Both the position numbers and the translations under genes were made by a program. Positions 24,841 through 32,921 of a stretch of 58,455 nucleotides of DNA are shown in pieces. This DNA is from an uncultured bacterium. Lineage in GTDB: Bacteria > Cyanobacteriota > Vampirovibrionia > Gastranaerophilales > Gastranaerophilaceae. The DNA is taken from positions 1 through 58,455 of the forward strand of contig CACWHC010000018.1 of assembly GCA_902760645.1 (NCBI GenBank), in the 5' to 3' direction. The notes beneath the pieces are model-generated. The model searched no databases. It was not told the origin of the DNA and saw nothing but the letters and a program-made list of their open reading frames with translations. The first letter of the stretch is position 1; each line of letters begins with the position of its first letter.

Positions 24841-26545
24841 ACCAATTAACCCAGATATTGCAATTCCTTCCGAATTTGCAGCAGATGGTCAAAAAAGAAA
24901 TTTTACGGAAGAAAAAATCCAACATGGATTTAATTCAGTGGCAAAAGATACTCTTGAGGGTGATTGCCTTAACAAATTCATTGATGACACATACAAAGGC
25001 TTGAATTATGCTATTGACGGTGTTGATGATTTGTATGATGTTACTGATACAAAAGCTGATGATAGTGCGGTTGTCCATTTAACAGGTAACGAAACAATAT
25101 CAGGTACTAAAATCTTTTCAGGTTCTATAGCAACCGGCAGCAGTAATTTTGTTGCAATTTCAGGTACAAATATTTATATAAAAAATGGTACCCCTGCTGT
25201 AACTATTACTGCTTTAAACGGTCATTTGGTGGAAGATGGCAACAAGGTTATAGATGTTACTGACCTTGCAACAACAGATACTGCAGGTATTGTACAATCG
25301 GACGGCTCAACTATTAATGTTGCTTCAGGTGTAATATCTGCTCCTTTAGCAACACTTGATTTTATTAACAATTCGAAGGCACTTGAAACTGGTACAGCTA
25401 GTTCAAACGCAACGATTTTGGCGGATGTTGTCAATTACGCACATTCGACTTTTGATTTGTCAAAATTTACTGTAGTAGGTACACCGACAATTACGGATGA
25501 CGGTATTGCTAGCGGATTATCTTCTACCAACGGTATATATGTTCCGACATTAACCCCAGATACAAGTTCTTGGGAAATTGGTATCGAACAAGAAGTAACC
25601 GTAGAGGCGATTGCCGACAGCGATTCTTCGTTTGTTTTCTTTACAGATGGTGCAGACAAAGGTGTAAATGTTCAATGCGGATATACAAATTCTTCTTATG
25701 ATAGTTTTACTGTATACGCTAAAAATGTAACAGGCACAGGGGCAAGTCTTAATTGCAATTCAAGTGGAAATGGAAAATGTGTTGTCGGTGATAAGCAAAA
25801 ATTAGTTCTTGGCTATGATGCTCCCACAAATATTGCTTATTTTAAAGCGTATAAAAATGGGGTATTATATGCTTCAAGTTCTGTAATCGCTCTTGGAATA
25901 CTTCAACAAGATGCTACACATAATACAATAGGTTTTAGAAGGGGACTACGGGGTACTAAAAACAAGATTAATCTTAAAACTTATTATGTAAAAATAAATG
26001 GTGTTCTTGTATATAGCGGCAACAAAACAGGCATAGATACTTATACTATTGGTGGTAATACCGTTACAATTCCTTATACTTTAAGTAAAACTGGTTCAAA
26101 AATTGTTGATGGTGTTTACAGAACGGAAGTAACCGCAGTTTATGACGAATACGGTTATGCACCATACTACACTTTAGACGAAGCAAACGGCAATTTTACT
26201 TTACCGCAGGGCGAAATCTACGGGATGATGCTTAATCAGTCTGTTCCGCACGTTATAGAAAGCTACCAAAACGGTACTTCTTGGTATCGTGTATGGTCTG
26301 ACGGTTGGTGTGAGCAAGGCGGTGAAGTAGTTATACCAGGACAGACAGGGGCACAGATAGTGTTTATAAAACCTTATGCAAATACTGATTATATGATTAT
26401 GCTCACAAGTGCAGATTATCAAGTAAATGCAACACCGGGAGTAACGGCAGGTTCGCAAAACACGGGCGGTTTTTACACAGATTATCCGAGTGGGGAAAAC
26501 GAAGGGAACGTTTACTGGGCAACAAAAGGATATATAAATATTTAG
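24833..26545 (+). CDS. Tail fibre / receptor-binding protein
   Basis: 570 residues. The N-terminus (NPDIAIPSEFAADGQKRNF, EEKIQHGF) is a short virion-attachment part, then come Thr/Ser-rich repeats (about residues 70-200), a region of about 200-400 with concanavalin/LamG-like strand patterns (VTVEAIADSDSSFVFFTDGA; LVLGYDAPTNIAYFKAYKNG), and a C-terminal tip with SWYRVWSDGWCEQGGEVVIP, seen in many phage fibres and typical of the receptor-binding end. It determines host range. It is followed by a small gene that may be its chaperone. Confidence 0.75.
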   Translation: MSKPINPDIAIPSEFAADGQKRNFTEEKIQHGFNSVAKDTLEGDCLNKFIDDTYKGLNYAIDGVDDLYDVTDTKADDSAVVHLTGNETISGTKIFSGSIATGSSNFVAISGTNIYIKNGTPAVTITALNGHLVEDGNKVIDVTDLATTDTAGIVQSDGSTINVASGVISAPLATLDFINNSKALETGTASSNATILADVVNYAHSTFDLSKFTVVGTPTITDDGIASGLSSTNGIYVPTLTPDTSSWEIGIEQEVTVEAIADSDSSFVFFTDGADKGVNVQCGYTNSSYDSFTVYAKNVTGTGASLNCNSSGNGKCVVGDKQKLVLGYDAPTNIAYFKAYKNGVLYASSSVIALGILQQDATHNTIGFRRGLRGTKNKINLKTYYVKINGVLVYSGNKTGIDTYTIGGNTVTIPYTLSKTGSKIVDGVYRTEVTAVYDEYGYAPYYTLDEANGNFTLPQGEIYGMMLNQSVPHVIESYQNGTSWYRVWSDGWCEQGGEVVIPGQTGAQIVFIKPYANTDYMIMLTSADYQVNATPGVTAGSQNTGGFYTDYPSGENEGNVYWATKGYINI

Positions 26546-26560
26546 GAAAGGATATATAAA

Positions 26561-27109
26561 ATGTGTTACGAAATTAAAAAACCTATTACAGAGAAACAAA
26601 GAGCGGATTTTATTGTTGAATACAACCATAATCAAGGCTTACGCATAGAAGATACGGAAATGTTTTTGTTCGCACTTGAACCCGATGAAATTATGGACGA
26701 AAAGGAAATAGAAATTGAGGTTGTTGACCCTGAAACGGGGGAAACTCATACGGAAACGATAACAGTTCCTTATCCTGTCAAAGACCCTGATTATGAAAAA
26801 AAGCAAGCGGAGAAAGAACGTAAAAGACTTGATGCTTTAACTCTTACACCATCTGATGTTGAAAGAGCTTTGTATAAAGCTAAAGAAATGGACTTTGAGG
26901 ATTTAAAGGCTTTGATTGCTGAAAAAGCACCGCAATTAGATATGAAAGCGTTAGCAATCGAATTTAGGGCTAACAATTTCTATCGTGGTGTAGAAGTAAA
27001 CGGAATGCGTTTAATTGATACTGTTGGGGCGTTGTTAGGCTATACCCCTGCTGATATGGATTATTTATTTACACATAAGGAATTGCCGAATAATGCTGAG
27101 GTAGTTTAG
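26561..27109 (+). CDS. Small phage protein after fibre, possibly fibre-associated
   Basis: 182 residues, acidic and helical in the second half. A Pro/Glu/Thr stretch (VVDPETGETHTETITVPYPV) is followed by a Lys/Glu coiled segment (DYEKKQAEKERKRLDALTLT) and a helical domain with SDVERALYKAKEMDFEDLKA and RLIDTVGALLGYTP. The position after the fibre is typical for fibre-assembly chaperones, but I do not recognise a Pfam-type signature. It ends one base before the holin-like start. Confidence 0.45.
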   Translation: MCYEIKKPITEKQRADFIVEYNHNQGLRIEDTEMFLFALEPDEIMDEKEIEIEVVDPETGETHTETITVPYPVKDPDYEKKQAEKERKRLDALTLTPSDVERALYKAKEMDFEDLKALIAEKAPQLDMKALAIEFRANNFYRGVEVNGMRLIDTVGALLGYTPADMDYLFTHKELPNNAEVV

Positions 27110-27110
27110 T

Positions 27111-27335
27111 ATGTTGCATATTAGTCCGGATTTAATTGTTTCCGTAACTATACAGTTAGTTGCGGTAGGGATATTTATTGGTGTGTATAAGACTACAATT
27201 GCATTTATGCAGCTTCAAATTCAGGAACTTAAAGAAGATATGAGAAAATATAATAATATTCTTGAAAGAATGATAAGGGTTGAAGACAGTGCAAAGTCGG
27301 CACATCAAAGAATCAGCGGTTTAGAAACCAGATAG
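27111..27335 (+). CDS. Holin-like small membrane protein
   Basis: 74 residues. One N-terminal transmembrane segment (LIVSVTIQLVAVGIFIGVY) is followed by a coiled coil with charged residues (LQIQELKEDMRKYNNILERM). It lies directly before the amidase endolysin, as holins or holin accessory (XhlA-like) proteins do. A single membrane span is unusual for a canonical holin, so an accessory or spanin-like role is possible. Confidence 0.5.
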   Translation: MLHISPDLIVSVTIQLVAVGIFIGVYKTTIAFMQLQIQELKEDMRKYNNILERMIRVEDSAKSAHQRISGLETR

Positions 27336-27343
27336 GATAAATT

Positions 27344-27856
27344 ATGAAAATTAAATATATAATAGGGCACTGGACGGCAGGAAATTTAAAGCCGTCCGGT
27401 TTGGATTTAAAAAGTTATCAGCTGTTAGTTGACGGAGAAGGTTGTGTACATTCGGGGCTTGCCCCCGGATGTACGTCGTCTACGGGAGGAATGAACTCTG
27501 TTACATACAATATTGCTTGCTGCGGAGGTTTGTTATCTAGTGCATTGACCAAAAATCAGACTGAAAAATTCTATATGATATGTGCAAAAAAGCTGAAAGA
27601 ATACGGACTTTCGGCTTTTTCTTTTTATACGCATGCTGAAATAGGTGAAATGTGCAGAGGATATAGGCTTAAACAGCAGGGAAAATCGTATGATACAAAA
27701 CATCAAATCATAACTGATTTATTACCGTATAATCAATGGCTATATCAAAATATCGGGAAAATTGACCTGACAAGGCTTCCTGATTTTCGGGGGAATGCCT
27801 TTGAAACGGGTGATTTTATCAGAACAAAAATTGTTTGGTACTTAAAAAAATTATAG
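27344..27856 (+). CDS. N-acetylmuramoyl-L-alanine amidase endolysin
   Basis: 170 residues with the Amidase_2 (PGRP-like) fold: IIGHWTAGNLKPSG with the first zinc His, LLVDGEGCVHSG, SVTYNIACCGG, and FYTHAEIGEM with the second His region; the chain then runs to RTKIVWYLKKL. It cleaves the bond between glycan and stem peptide for lysis at the end of the lytic cycle. No signal peptide, so release depends on the preceding holin-like protein. Confidence 0.82.
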   Translation: MKIKYIIGHWTAGNLKPSGLDLKSYQLLVDGEGCVHSGLAPGCTSSTGGMNSVTYNIACCGGLLSSALTKNQTEKFYMICAKKLKEYGLSAFSFYTHAEIGEMCRGYRLKQQGKSYDTKHQIITDLLPYNQWLYQNIGKIDLTRLPDFRGNAFETGDFIRTKIVWYLKKL

Positions 27857-27876
27857 AAAATGAAAGGTAAATAATA

Positions 27877-29001
27877 ATGTCATATAACTATGTTCAGTAT
27901 ATTAATTGCAATTTAGAGATATTGGTAAATTATATAAATCATTTAGTCGAATTCAGTAACAAATATAACGATGCAATAAATGAAATATATCGGGAATCTG
28001 GAACAATAAGTTTAACAAAATCAGAGCAGGCAATAAAATGTGAAAAGGAAATAAAGGATGCTTATGATACGGCTGTAAAATTATATGAGGATTTAAAACG
28101 GATAGCACAAAATTATCAGTATGGACTAAATATATATAGCGATATTCGTTCCTTTGATAACAGATTAAAATCTGCGAAACTGCCGATATATGAGAGTGCA
28201 AAGATAGAAGTAGAGAGTGTTCCGTCAGAATATGATGTATTATTAGATATTTTGACAGGCGGAGCGACACCGGTAGGTGATTATACTGACGAAGAAGCAA
28301 CCGAAAACAGTGCGGATAATGGTAATGAAGAAGAAAATACCGATGAATCGTCGATGACATTGCAGGGCGGATTACGTTATTGTCATTATGTAAAAGAATC
28401 CGGTAATGATGCAGATGGAACATGCAAAGACCTAAACGAAGATAATAGCGACTTTTATGTAGAACAAGAAATAGAAGAAAAGGAAGAAGGCTATGCCGGG
28501 GATAGTATAGAAGCGGCAGCGGAATATAAGAAAAAATATGATGCAGAACAAAAGAAAAAAGCAGAACAGCAAGCCCAACAAAAAGCCCAACAAAGAGCTA
28601 CTACTAATAAAGCAAATTGGATTATGCCGTGTTATGGGAAAATTGTCGGTGCATACGGTGAACCAAGACCTACACATATACATGACGGAATAGATATAGC
28701 AGTTCCGATAGGAACTCCTATAAAGGCTGTCGCTGACGGTAAAGTCGTTGAAGCAAGGAATGCTGATGGCTATGGAAAATTCGTTGTAATTGAACATAAA
28801 ATAAACGGGCAAACAATGACAAGCGAATATGGGCATATCTTAAAGTGGGTTGTATCTAAAGGACAATTTGTAAAGCAAGGTCAAATTGTTGCATACTCAG
28901 GGAACGAAGGATCTTCCTACGGTCCGCATTGTCATTTAACTATAAGGATTGGTTCGTATAGGGGGCGTGCAGTAAATCCTTGGGATTATATAAAGTATTA
29001 A
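27877..29001 (+). CDS. Full-length M23 endopeptidase toxin, cassette C1
   Basis: 374 residues. Residues 1-~110 form a helical N-terminal domain of unknown family (NLEILVNYINHLVEFSNKYN; SEQAIKCEKEIKDAYDTAVK). An acidic middle (about 115-215) and a Lys/Gln/Ala linker (AEQKKKAEQQAQQKAQQRA) follow. The C-terminal M23/LytM domain (about 243-374) has all metal and catalytic motifs: HDGID (His269, Asp273), YGH and GPHCH (His351, His353). It hydrolyses peptidoglycan cross-links. There is no signal peptide. It is the only copy with an N-terminal domain; the six modules downstream keep at most linker plus M23. Its stop overlaps the stop of the convergent gene 28998-29504. I infer a lysis-released or virion-borne toxin whose C-terminus is exchangeable. 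Confidence 0.75.
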   Translation: MSYNYVQYINCNLEILVNYINHLVEFSNKYNDAINEIYRESGTISLTKSEQAIKCEKEIKDAYDTAVKLYEDLKRIAQNYQYGLNIYSDIRSFDNRLKSAKLPIYESAKIEVESVPSEYDVLLDILTGGATPVGDYTDEEATENSADNGNEEENTDESSMTLQGGLRYCHYVKESGNDADGTCKDLNEDNSDFYVEQEIEEKEEGYAGDSIEAAAEYKKKYDAEQKKKAEQQAQQKAQQRATTNKANWIMPCYGKIVGAYGEPRPTHIHDGIDIAVPIGTPIKAVADGKVVEARNADGYGKFVVIEHKINGQTMTSEYGHILKWVVSKGQFVKQGQIVAYSGNEGSSYGPHCHLTIRIGSYRGRAVNPWDYIKY

Positions 29002-29504
29002 TATTTTTCGTTTGGATAGATAAATTTATGAGCTTTTTCATAATATTTTTCGATTTTTTGTTGTTTATTCCTTGCATATTGCGATAGTTTATCAATTTTT
29101 GTTGTATCTATACTATTATCGCAGAAGTATTGTTCAAGAAAATCGTACAATGCCCCGGAAAAGTCTGTTGCAGGGGCGTTATCTTTTATATTAACATACT
29201 TTTGGGTTATAGAAACCATATCGGAAAATAAATCAAAAACGGGTGTGAAAATTATCATATCGTAGTTGGAAGTTGCGAAATCTATATATGAGTCTTTGTC
29301 TTTAAAGATTTTTTTGTAACTCTTTTTCGCATCATTGTATATGTTATCTATATCTGTTTTGGTAGATTTATAATTTCCATTGATAAATAATTCCATTTCA
29401 GTTTTATACTGTTTGCTTAATTCTTTAGGAATAGGTTTATATTCGGCAAAAGCAGATAAACAGAAAGAAAATAATACCGTAAATAAAATTAATATTTTTT
29501 TCAT
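28998..29504 (-). CDS. Putative periplasmic immunity protein, C1 (family A)
   Basis: 168 residues starting at ATG 29504. A longer in-frame TTG start at 29519 would place the -10 box inside the gene. Signal peptide ILILFTVLFSFCLSAFA, cleavage before EYKPIPKELSKQYKTEME, a segment almost identical in C4, C6 and C7. The mature part is helical with LEQYFCDNSIDTTKIDKL near the end, matching the family A motif Y-F-x-D-N-[NS]-[VI]-[DN]-[TS]-K-x-[IL]. It converges with the M23 gene and overlaps its stop codon. A periplasmic helical inhibitor of the M23 domain is inferred from location, export signal and one-to-one pairing. Confidence 0.65.
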   Translation of the reverse strand: MKKILILFTVLFSFCLSAFAEYKPIPKELSKQYKTEMELFINGNYKSTKTDIDNIYNDAKKSYKKIFKDKDSYIDFATSNYDMIIFTPVFDLFSDMVSITQKYVNIKDNAPATDFSGALYDFLEQYFCDNSIDTTKIDKLSQYARNKQQKIEKYYEKAHKFIYPNEKY

Positions 29505-29510
29505 AAAGTA

Positions 29511-29538
29511 ATTATACAAAAAATATTAAAAAAAGCAA
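29511..29538 (-). promoter_or_regulatory. Leaderless promoter of C1 immunity gene
   Basis: On the minus strand TTGCTT (29533-29538), 16-base spacer, TATAAT (29511-29516), then six bases and the ATG (29504). With the usual 6-base gap after the -10 box, the first transcribed base is the A of the ATG. The same arrangement recurs before all seven minus-strand genes. Confidence 0.75.
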
Positions 29539-29553
29539 GTGAAAGATAAAAAG

Positions 29554-29594
29554 GTGGAGCTTAAAACTCCAGAGCTTAAAACTCCACTTTTTTT
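29554..29594. terminator. Cassette-boundary hairpin C1/C2
   Basis: GTGGAG (29554-29559) and CTCCAC (29582-29587) pair around an internal partial duplicate of the same hairpin; a seven-base T-run runs to the ATG of the C2 module. On the other strand the stem is followed by CCTTTTTAT, so it can stop transcription both ways. Confidence 0.7.
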
Positions 29595-30074
29595 ATGAAA
29601 ACAGATGAAGAACAAAAGAAAAAAGAAGAACAACAGAATAAGCAAAACAGCACTAATAAGGCAAATTGGATTATGCCGTGTAGTGGAAAAATTTCAAGTC
29701 CATACGGTTGGAGAATTCATCCGACTTTAAAAACTAAAAAATTTCATGATGGTGTTGATATCGGTGTAAATTTAAATACTCCAGTTAAAGCTGTTGCCTC
29801 AGGTATTGTAGTAAAAGCTAAGTGGTATAATGGATATGGTAAATATATAGAAATTGATCACGGAAACAGTATTACTAGTTTTTACGGGCATTTAAATGAA
29901 TTTAAAGTTTGTAAAAATCAATTTGTAAAACAAGGGCAGATTATTGCTCTTAGTGGTAATACTGCTGGTATAGGTGCTAATGGTAAAGTTATGACAACTG
30001 GTCCTCATCTCCATTTTGGTGTCCAAGAAAACGGTGATAGTGCTAATCCATTAGATTTTATCAGAAATTTCTAG
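29595..30074 (+). CDS. Orphan M23 module, cassette C2
   Basis: 159 residues: a short linker (TDEEQKKKEEQQNKQ) that resembles the linker of the full-length toxin, then NKANWIMPC and a complete M23 domain with FHDGVD, FYGHL and GPHLHF. There is no N-terminal domain, no signal peptide and no ribosome site; the ATG abuts the T-run of the boundary terminator. It is probably silent and functions only if recombined onto the full-length gene. It overlaps the convergent gene by 24 bases. Confidence 0.7.
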   Translation: MKTDEEQKKKEEQQNKQNSTNKANWIMPCSGKISSPYGWRIHPTLKTKKFHDGVDIGVNLNTPVKAVASGIVVKAKWYNGYGKYIEIDHGNSITSFYGHLNEFKVCKNQFVKQGQIIALSGNTAGIGANGKVMTTGPHLHFGVQENGDSANPLDFIRNF

Positions 30075-30656
30075 TATATAATTGTTAATATTTAAATATA
30101 CGAATTGTTTTATAGTTAATAGCGTTTTAAACTCTTGTGCAAGTGCTATATTATACTTTTCAATATAGTACTTGTATACAAGAATATCACACTCAGCTCC
30201 GGGTGTAAGGTTTAAATCGTATTTATTAATTACATTTTTAAGTTCTTCTATTATAGCCTCAGGATATAAACTAATTGTTCCCTGCATTTCTTTTAATTTT
30301 TGTATATAAATTTTATTTTGTTCTTTATTTGTTTTGTTTTTTAAATATTTTTTATAGATTTTTGTAGATTCTTTATCAAAATCTATTAGCATCTGCATAA
30401 GCGTATTCTTCTCATACGTAATTTTGTCATAAAGGATGTGTTGTAAAGCATTATTCATATCTATTTTATATTGTTCAAGTTCATTATTTGGTATAATTTT
30501 AATATACTTATAAATCAAATCCTTTGGGAATAGCTCATAATTATCAATACTTGTTACAATATTAATATAGGATTCTTTCGGAATCGGCTTATATTCGGCA
30601 AAAGCAGATAAACAAAAAGAAAATAATACCGTAAATAAAATTAATATTTTTTTCAT
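30051..30656 (-). CDS. Putative periplasmic immunity protein, C2 (family C)
   Basis: 201 residues from ATG 30656. The same signal peptide as C1, then EYKPIPKE, after which the sequence leaves family A: helical, Ile/Asn/Lys-rich (YIKIIPNNELEQYKIDMNNA; KKYLKNKTNKEQNKIY; GAECDILVYKYYIEKYNIAL). The breakpoint lies within a few codons after the signal peptide, consistent with exchange at the conserved 5' end. Convergent with the C2 M23 module. Inhibitor role inferred. Confidence 0.6.
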   Translation of the reverse strand: MKKILILFTVLFSFCLSAFAEYKPIPKESYINIVTSIDNYELFPKDLIYKYIKIIPNNELEQYKIDMNNALQHILYDKITYEKNTLMQMLIDFDKESTKIYKKYLKNKTNKEQNKIYIQKLKEMQGTISLYPEAIIEELKNVINKYDLNLTPGAECDILVYKYYIEKYNIALAQEFKTLLTIKQFVYLNINNYILEISDKI

Positions 30657-30662
30657 AAAGTA

Positions 30663-30690
30663 ATTATACAAAAAATATTAAAAAAAGCAA
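30663..30690 (-). promoter_or_regulatory. Leaderless promoter of C2 immunity gene
   Basis: TTGCTT and TATAAT with a 16-base spacer on the minus strand, then six bases to the ATG at 30656; the same sequence as the C1 promoter. Confidence 0.72.
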
Positions 30691-30705
30691 GTGAATGTTA
30701 AAAAG

Positions 30706-30731
30706 GTGGAGCTTAAAACTCCACTTTTTTT
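30706..30731. terminator. Cassette-boundary hairpin C2/C3
   Basis: GTGGAG (30706-30711) pairs with CTCCAC (30719-30724), loop CTTAAAA, then seven T's up to the ATG at 30732. The reverse strand also has T's after the stem. Confidence 0.72.
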
Positions 30732-31220
30732 ATGAAAACAGATGAAGAACAAAAGAAAAAAGAAGAACAACGAAATAAGCAGAGAAATGCACAAATAAGT
30801 CAAAAATGGATATTACCTGTTTCCAAAGGTCATAAAATAACAAGTAGATTCGGAAAAAGGAAACCTCCTGTTCCTGGTGCAAGTGCATTTCATAACGGTT
30901 GGGATATAGGGGTTCCTCTTTATACTCCGATTAAGGCAATTGCTGATGGGAAAGTTATTGCTGTTGGTCCGGCAAGAGGTTACGGGAATTGGGTAGTTAT
31001 TGATCATGGAATGATTAATGTAGTTAGAGTAACAAGTGAATATGGCCATATTTCGAGTTGGTCTGTAGGATTTGAACAATATGTAAAAAAGGGTCAAGTT
31101 ATTGCTTTATCGGGCAATGCAGGTTATTCATCAGGTCCGCATTTACATATTACAATCCGTGAAGGAATTCCATTCAAAGGTAGAGCAGTTGACCCAATTA
31201 AATATATCAATATTTTTTAA
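30732..31220 (+). CDS. Orphan M23 module, cassette C3
   Basis: 162 residues: linker TDEEQKKKEEQRNKQR, then QKWILPVSKGHKITSRFG, and an M23 domain with FHNGWD, SEYGH and GPHLHI. The module has the substitution HNGWD for HDGxD; the metal-binding His and Asp are kept. No ribosome site or N-terminal domain. The first part (SQKWILPVSKGHKITS) is shared with C6 but not with C1, C2 or C5, showing two linker-junction types. Overlaps its convergent partner by 14 bases. Confidence 0.7.
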   Translation: MKTDEEQKKKEEQRNKQRNAQISQKWILPVSKGHKITSRFGKRKPPVPGASAFHNGWDIGVPLYTPIKAIADGKVIAVGPARGYGNWVVIDHGMINVVRVTSEYGHISSWSVGFEQYVKKGQVIALSGNAGYSSGPHLHITIREGIPFKGRAVDPIKYINIF

Positions 31221-31722
31221 GATTTTTTATAACACCAAAATAATTATATTCATTAGGGTCATTAATTTCTTTTTTTAAATAATTAAAATAATCCATATTA
31301 AAATTTGGTATTATACTGTGGTTCGTATCATAATAGATTCCCTTAGGTTTGTATTCAAAGTACATTGGAACAGAGTTTTTATATTCGTATTCTCCGGTTG
31401 AACACATGAATCCCTTGTAATTTACCTTGAATATTTTTTTTGTTGGTGAATATTTCGTTGAATATATAAGATGCGTTATGTAGCCTTCACCGTACGGGCA
31501 TATTATATTTTCTATGTCTCCACCCGGATCCATTTCTTCCATAACATCGACAAAATACATATCTTTGTTATGATTATATTTGAATGAATTTAAGTCGTAA
31601 CTTAAATATCCCCTGCCTACAAAATTTGTGTTACTAAGGTGATTTTCATTTTTTTTATCAATAGCAAGACCCGACAAACAAATTGAAAATAATACCGTAA
31701 ATAAAATTAATATTTTTTTCAT
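31207..31722 (-). CDS. Putative periplasmic immunity protein, C3 (family B)
   Basis: 171 residues from ATG 31722. Signal peptide like the others (ILILFTVLFSICLSGLA), but the mature protein is a different, beta-rich fold: YFVDVMEEMDPGGDIENI, CPYGEGYITHLIY, and SPTKKIFKVNYKGFMCS. The core pattern CPY-x-x-GYITHLI-[YF] recurs in C5 and in the C-terminal half of C6. Convergent with the C3 module. Confidence 0.6.
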   Translation of the reverse strand: MKKILILFTVLFSICLSGLAIDKKNENHLSNTNFVGRGYLSYDLNSFKYNHNKDMYFVDVMEEMDPGGDIENIICPYGEGYITHLIYSTKYSPTKKIFKVNYKGFMCSTGEYEYKNSVPMYFEYKPKGIYYDTNHSIIPNFNMDYFNYLKKEINDPNEYNYFGVIKNLKKY

Positions 31723-31728
31723 AAAGTA

Positions 31729-31756
31729 ATTATACAAAAAATATTAAAATAATCAA
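31729..31756 (-). promoter_or_regulatory. Leaderless promoter of C3 immunity gene
   Basis: TTGATT, 16-base spacer, TATAAT on the minus strand, six bases before the ATG at 31722. Only the -35 box differs slightly from C1 and C2. Confidence 0.68.
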
Positions 31757-31771
31757 GTGAATGTTAAAAAG

Positions 31772-31888
31772 GTGGAGCTTAAATCCGGTAATACGGGTCA
31801 TTCAAAAGGTCCGCATTTACATGTAACTCTCAGACATGGTGATTTTCAAGGTAGAGCGGTGAATCCTTGGGATTATATCAGTCGCTGA
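31772..31888 (+). pseudogene. Truncated M23 module, cassette C4
   Basis: 39 codons, opening with the left half of the boundary hairpin (GTGGAGCTTAAA) joined directly to the end of an M23 domain: SGNTGHSKGPHLHVTLRHG...RAVNPWDYISR. The GPHLH motif remains but the HxxxD half is gone, so it cannot be active. Its 5' junction is identical to that of C7 (34953). The paired secreted-protein gene is intact. Confidence 0.85.
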
Positions 31889-32396
31889 TTGGTCGTAATT
31901 CTTCGACTTGTTCAATTAATTTTTCTATTATTTTACCTTGTTGGACTTCATATAAAGCAATGTCATCAAGTTTTTTAGTATCAACATTGTTATCTTTAAA
32001 ATATGGATATAAATAGTCTGACAAAGGATTAACTGAATCTGTGCCAATTGCTTCATACTCATTATGCAAGTATTTTTCTTCGGTTATCTTTATTAACTTA
32101 CTGTATAAATCAAGTTCTGAAGATGGAATACAGACTTCATAAAGTAAGCTGAGATTGATTGCGTCCATTTGATTATTTGAATAATATCCGTGTTTAAGGA
32201 TCCTAGCATGCAGTTTTTTTGCTTTTTTTACATATTTGTCAACATTTTTTATTGCTTTTGGGTATTCTTTCTTTATAACCTTTTCCATTTCCGCTTTATA
32301 CTGTTTGCTAAGTTCTTTCGGAATCGGCTTATATTCGGCAAAAGCAGATAAACAGAAAGTGAAAAATACCGTAAATAAAATTAATATTTTTTTCAT
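31878..32396 (-). CDS. Putative periplasmic immunity protein, C4 (family A)
   Basis: 172 residues from ATG 32396. Signal peptide ILILFTVFFTFCLSAFA, then EYKPIPKELSKQYKAEMEKV and a helical body with EVCIPSSELDLYSKLIKITE and PYFKDNNVDTKKL, the family A motif. It converges with a toxin that has lost most of its domain, so this is an orphan immunity-type gene. It overlaps the module end by 11 bases. Confidence 0.62.
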   Translation of the reverse strand: MKKILILFTVFFTFCLSAFAEYKPIPKELSKQYKAEMEKVIKKEYPKAIKNVDKYVKKAKKLHARILKHGYYSNNQMDAINLSLLYEVCIPSSELDLYSKLIKITEEKYLHNEYEAIGTDSVNPLSDYLYPYFKDNNVDTKKLDDIALYEVQQGKIIEKLIEQVEELRPISD

Positions 32397-32402
32397 AAAG
32401 TA

Positions 32403-32430
32403 ATTATACAAAAAATATTAAAAAAAGCAA
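32403..32430 (-). promoter_or_regulatory. Leaderless promoter of C4 immunity gene
   Basis: TTGCTT, 16-base spacer, TATAAT on the minus strand, six bases before the ATG at 32396; the same sequence as the C1 promoter. Confidence 0.72.
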
Positions 32431-32504
32431 GTGAAAGATAAAAAGGTGGAGCTTAAAACTCCAAAGCCCAACAAAAAGCTACTACTAATAAAGCAAATTG
32501 GATT

Positions 32505-32921
32505 ATGCCGTGTAGTGGAAAAATTTCAAGTCCATACGGTTGGAGAATTCATCCTGTTACAAATCAACGAACGTTTCATAAGGGTATTGATATACAGGCA
32601 ATAAAAGGTACTCCAATAAAAGCACCTATGGATGGAATTGTTACATTCGCTGCATATGATGGTCCGAATGGAAACTGTGTAAGGTTATCCCATGGCATGA
32701 TAAATGGTAAAAACTTAACAAGTACTTCAATACATTTAAATACAATAAGTGTAAAAACGGGGCAAGTAATCAAACGAGGTGATTTAATAGGAACGGTGGG
32801 TTCTACAGGAAAATATAGTAATGGTAAGCCATCTTCTACAGGTCCTCATTTGCATATATCTGTGTATGAAAACGGGCAGCATGTTAATCCGCTTAAATAT
32901 ATAGATGCGTCAGCTCATTGA
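32505..32921 (+). CDS. Orphan M23 module, cassette C5
   Basis: 138 residues from the first available ATG, but the coding similarity begins earlier, at about 32469 (KAQQKATTNKANWI), matching the linker of the full-length C1 toxin (QQRATTNKANWIMPC). Upstream of that an in-frame stop and the boundary hairpin follow at once. The domain has FHKGID, the Ser/His segment STSIHLNTI in place of YGH, and GPHLHI. It looks like a C-terminus displaced from a full-length gene by recombination inside the linker. Confidence 0.68.
   Translation: MPCSGKISSPYGWRIHPVTNQRTFHKGIDIQAIKGTPIKAPMDGIVTFAAYDGPNGNCVRLSHGMINGKNLTSTSIHLNTISVKTGQVIKRGDLIGTVGSTGKYSNGKPSSTGPHLHISVYENGQHVNPLKYIDASAH

Noticed and set aside
29505-29519. 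Upstream TTG start (adding MYNYF) for the seven minus-strand partner genes
   Set aside because: These codons are the TATAAT box and discriminator of the shared promoter; the ATG after them starts a regular signal peptide.
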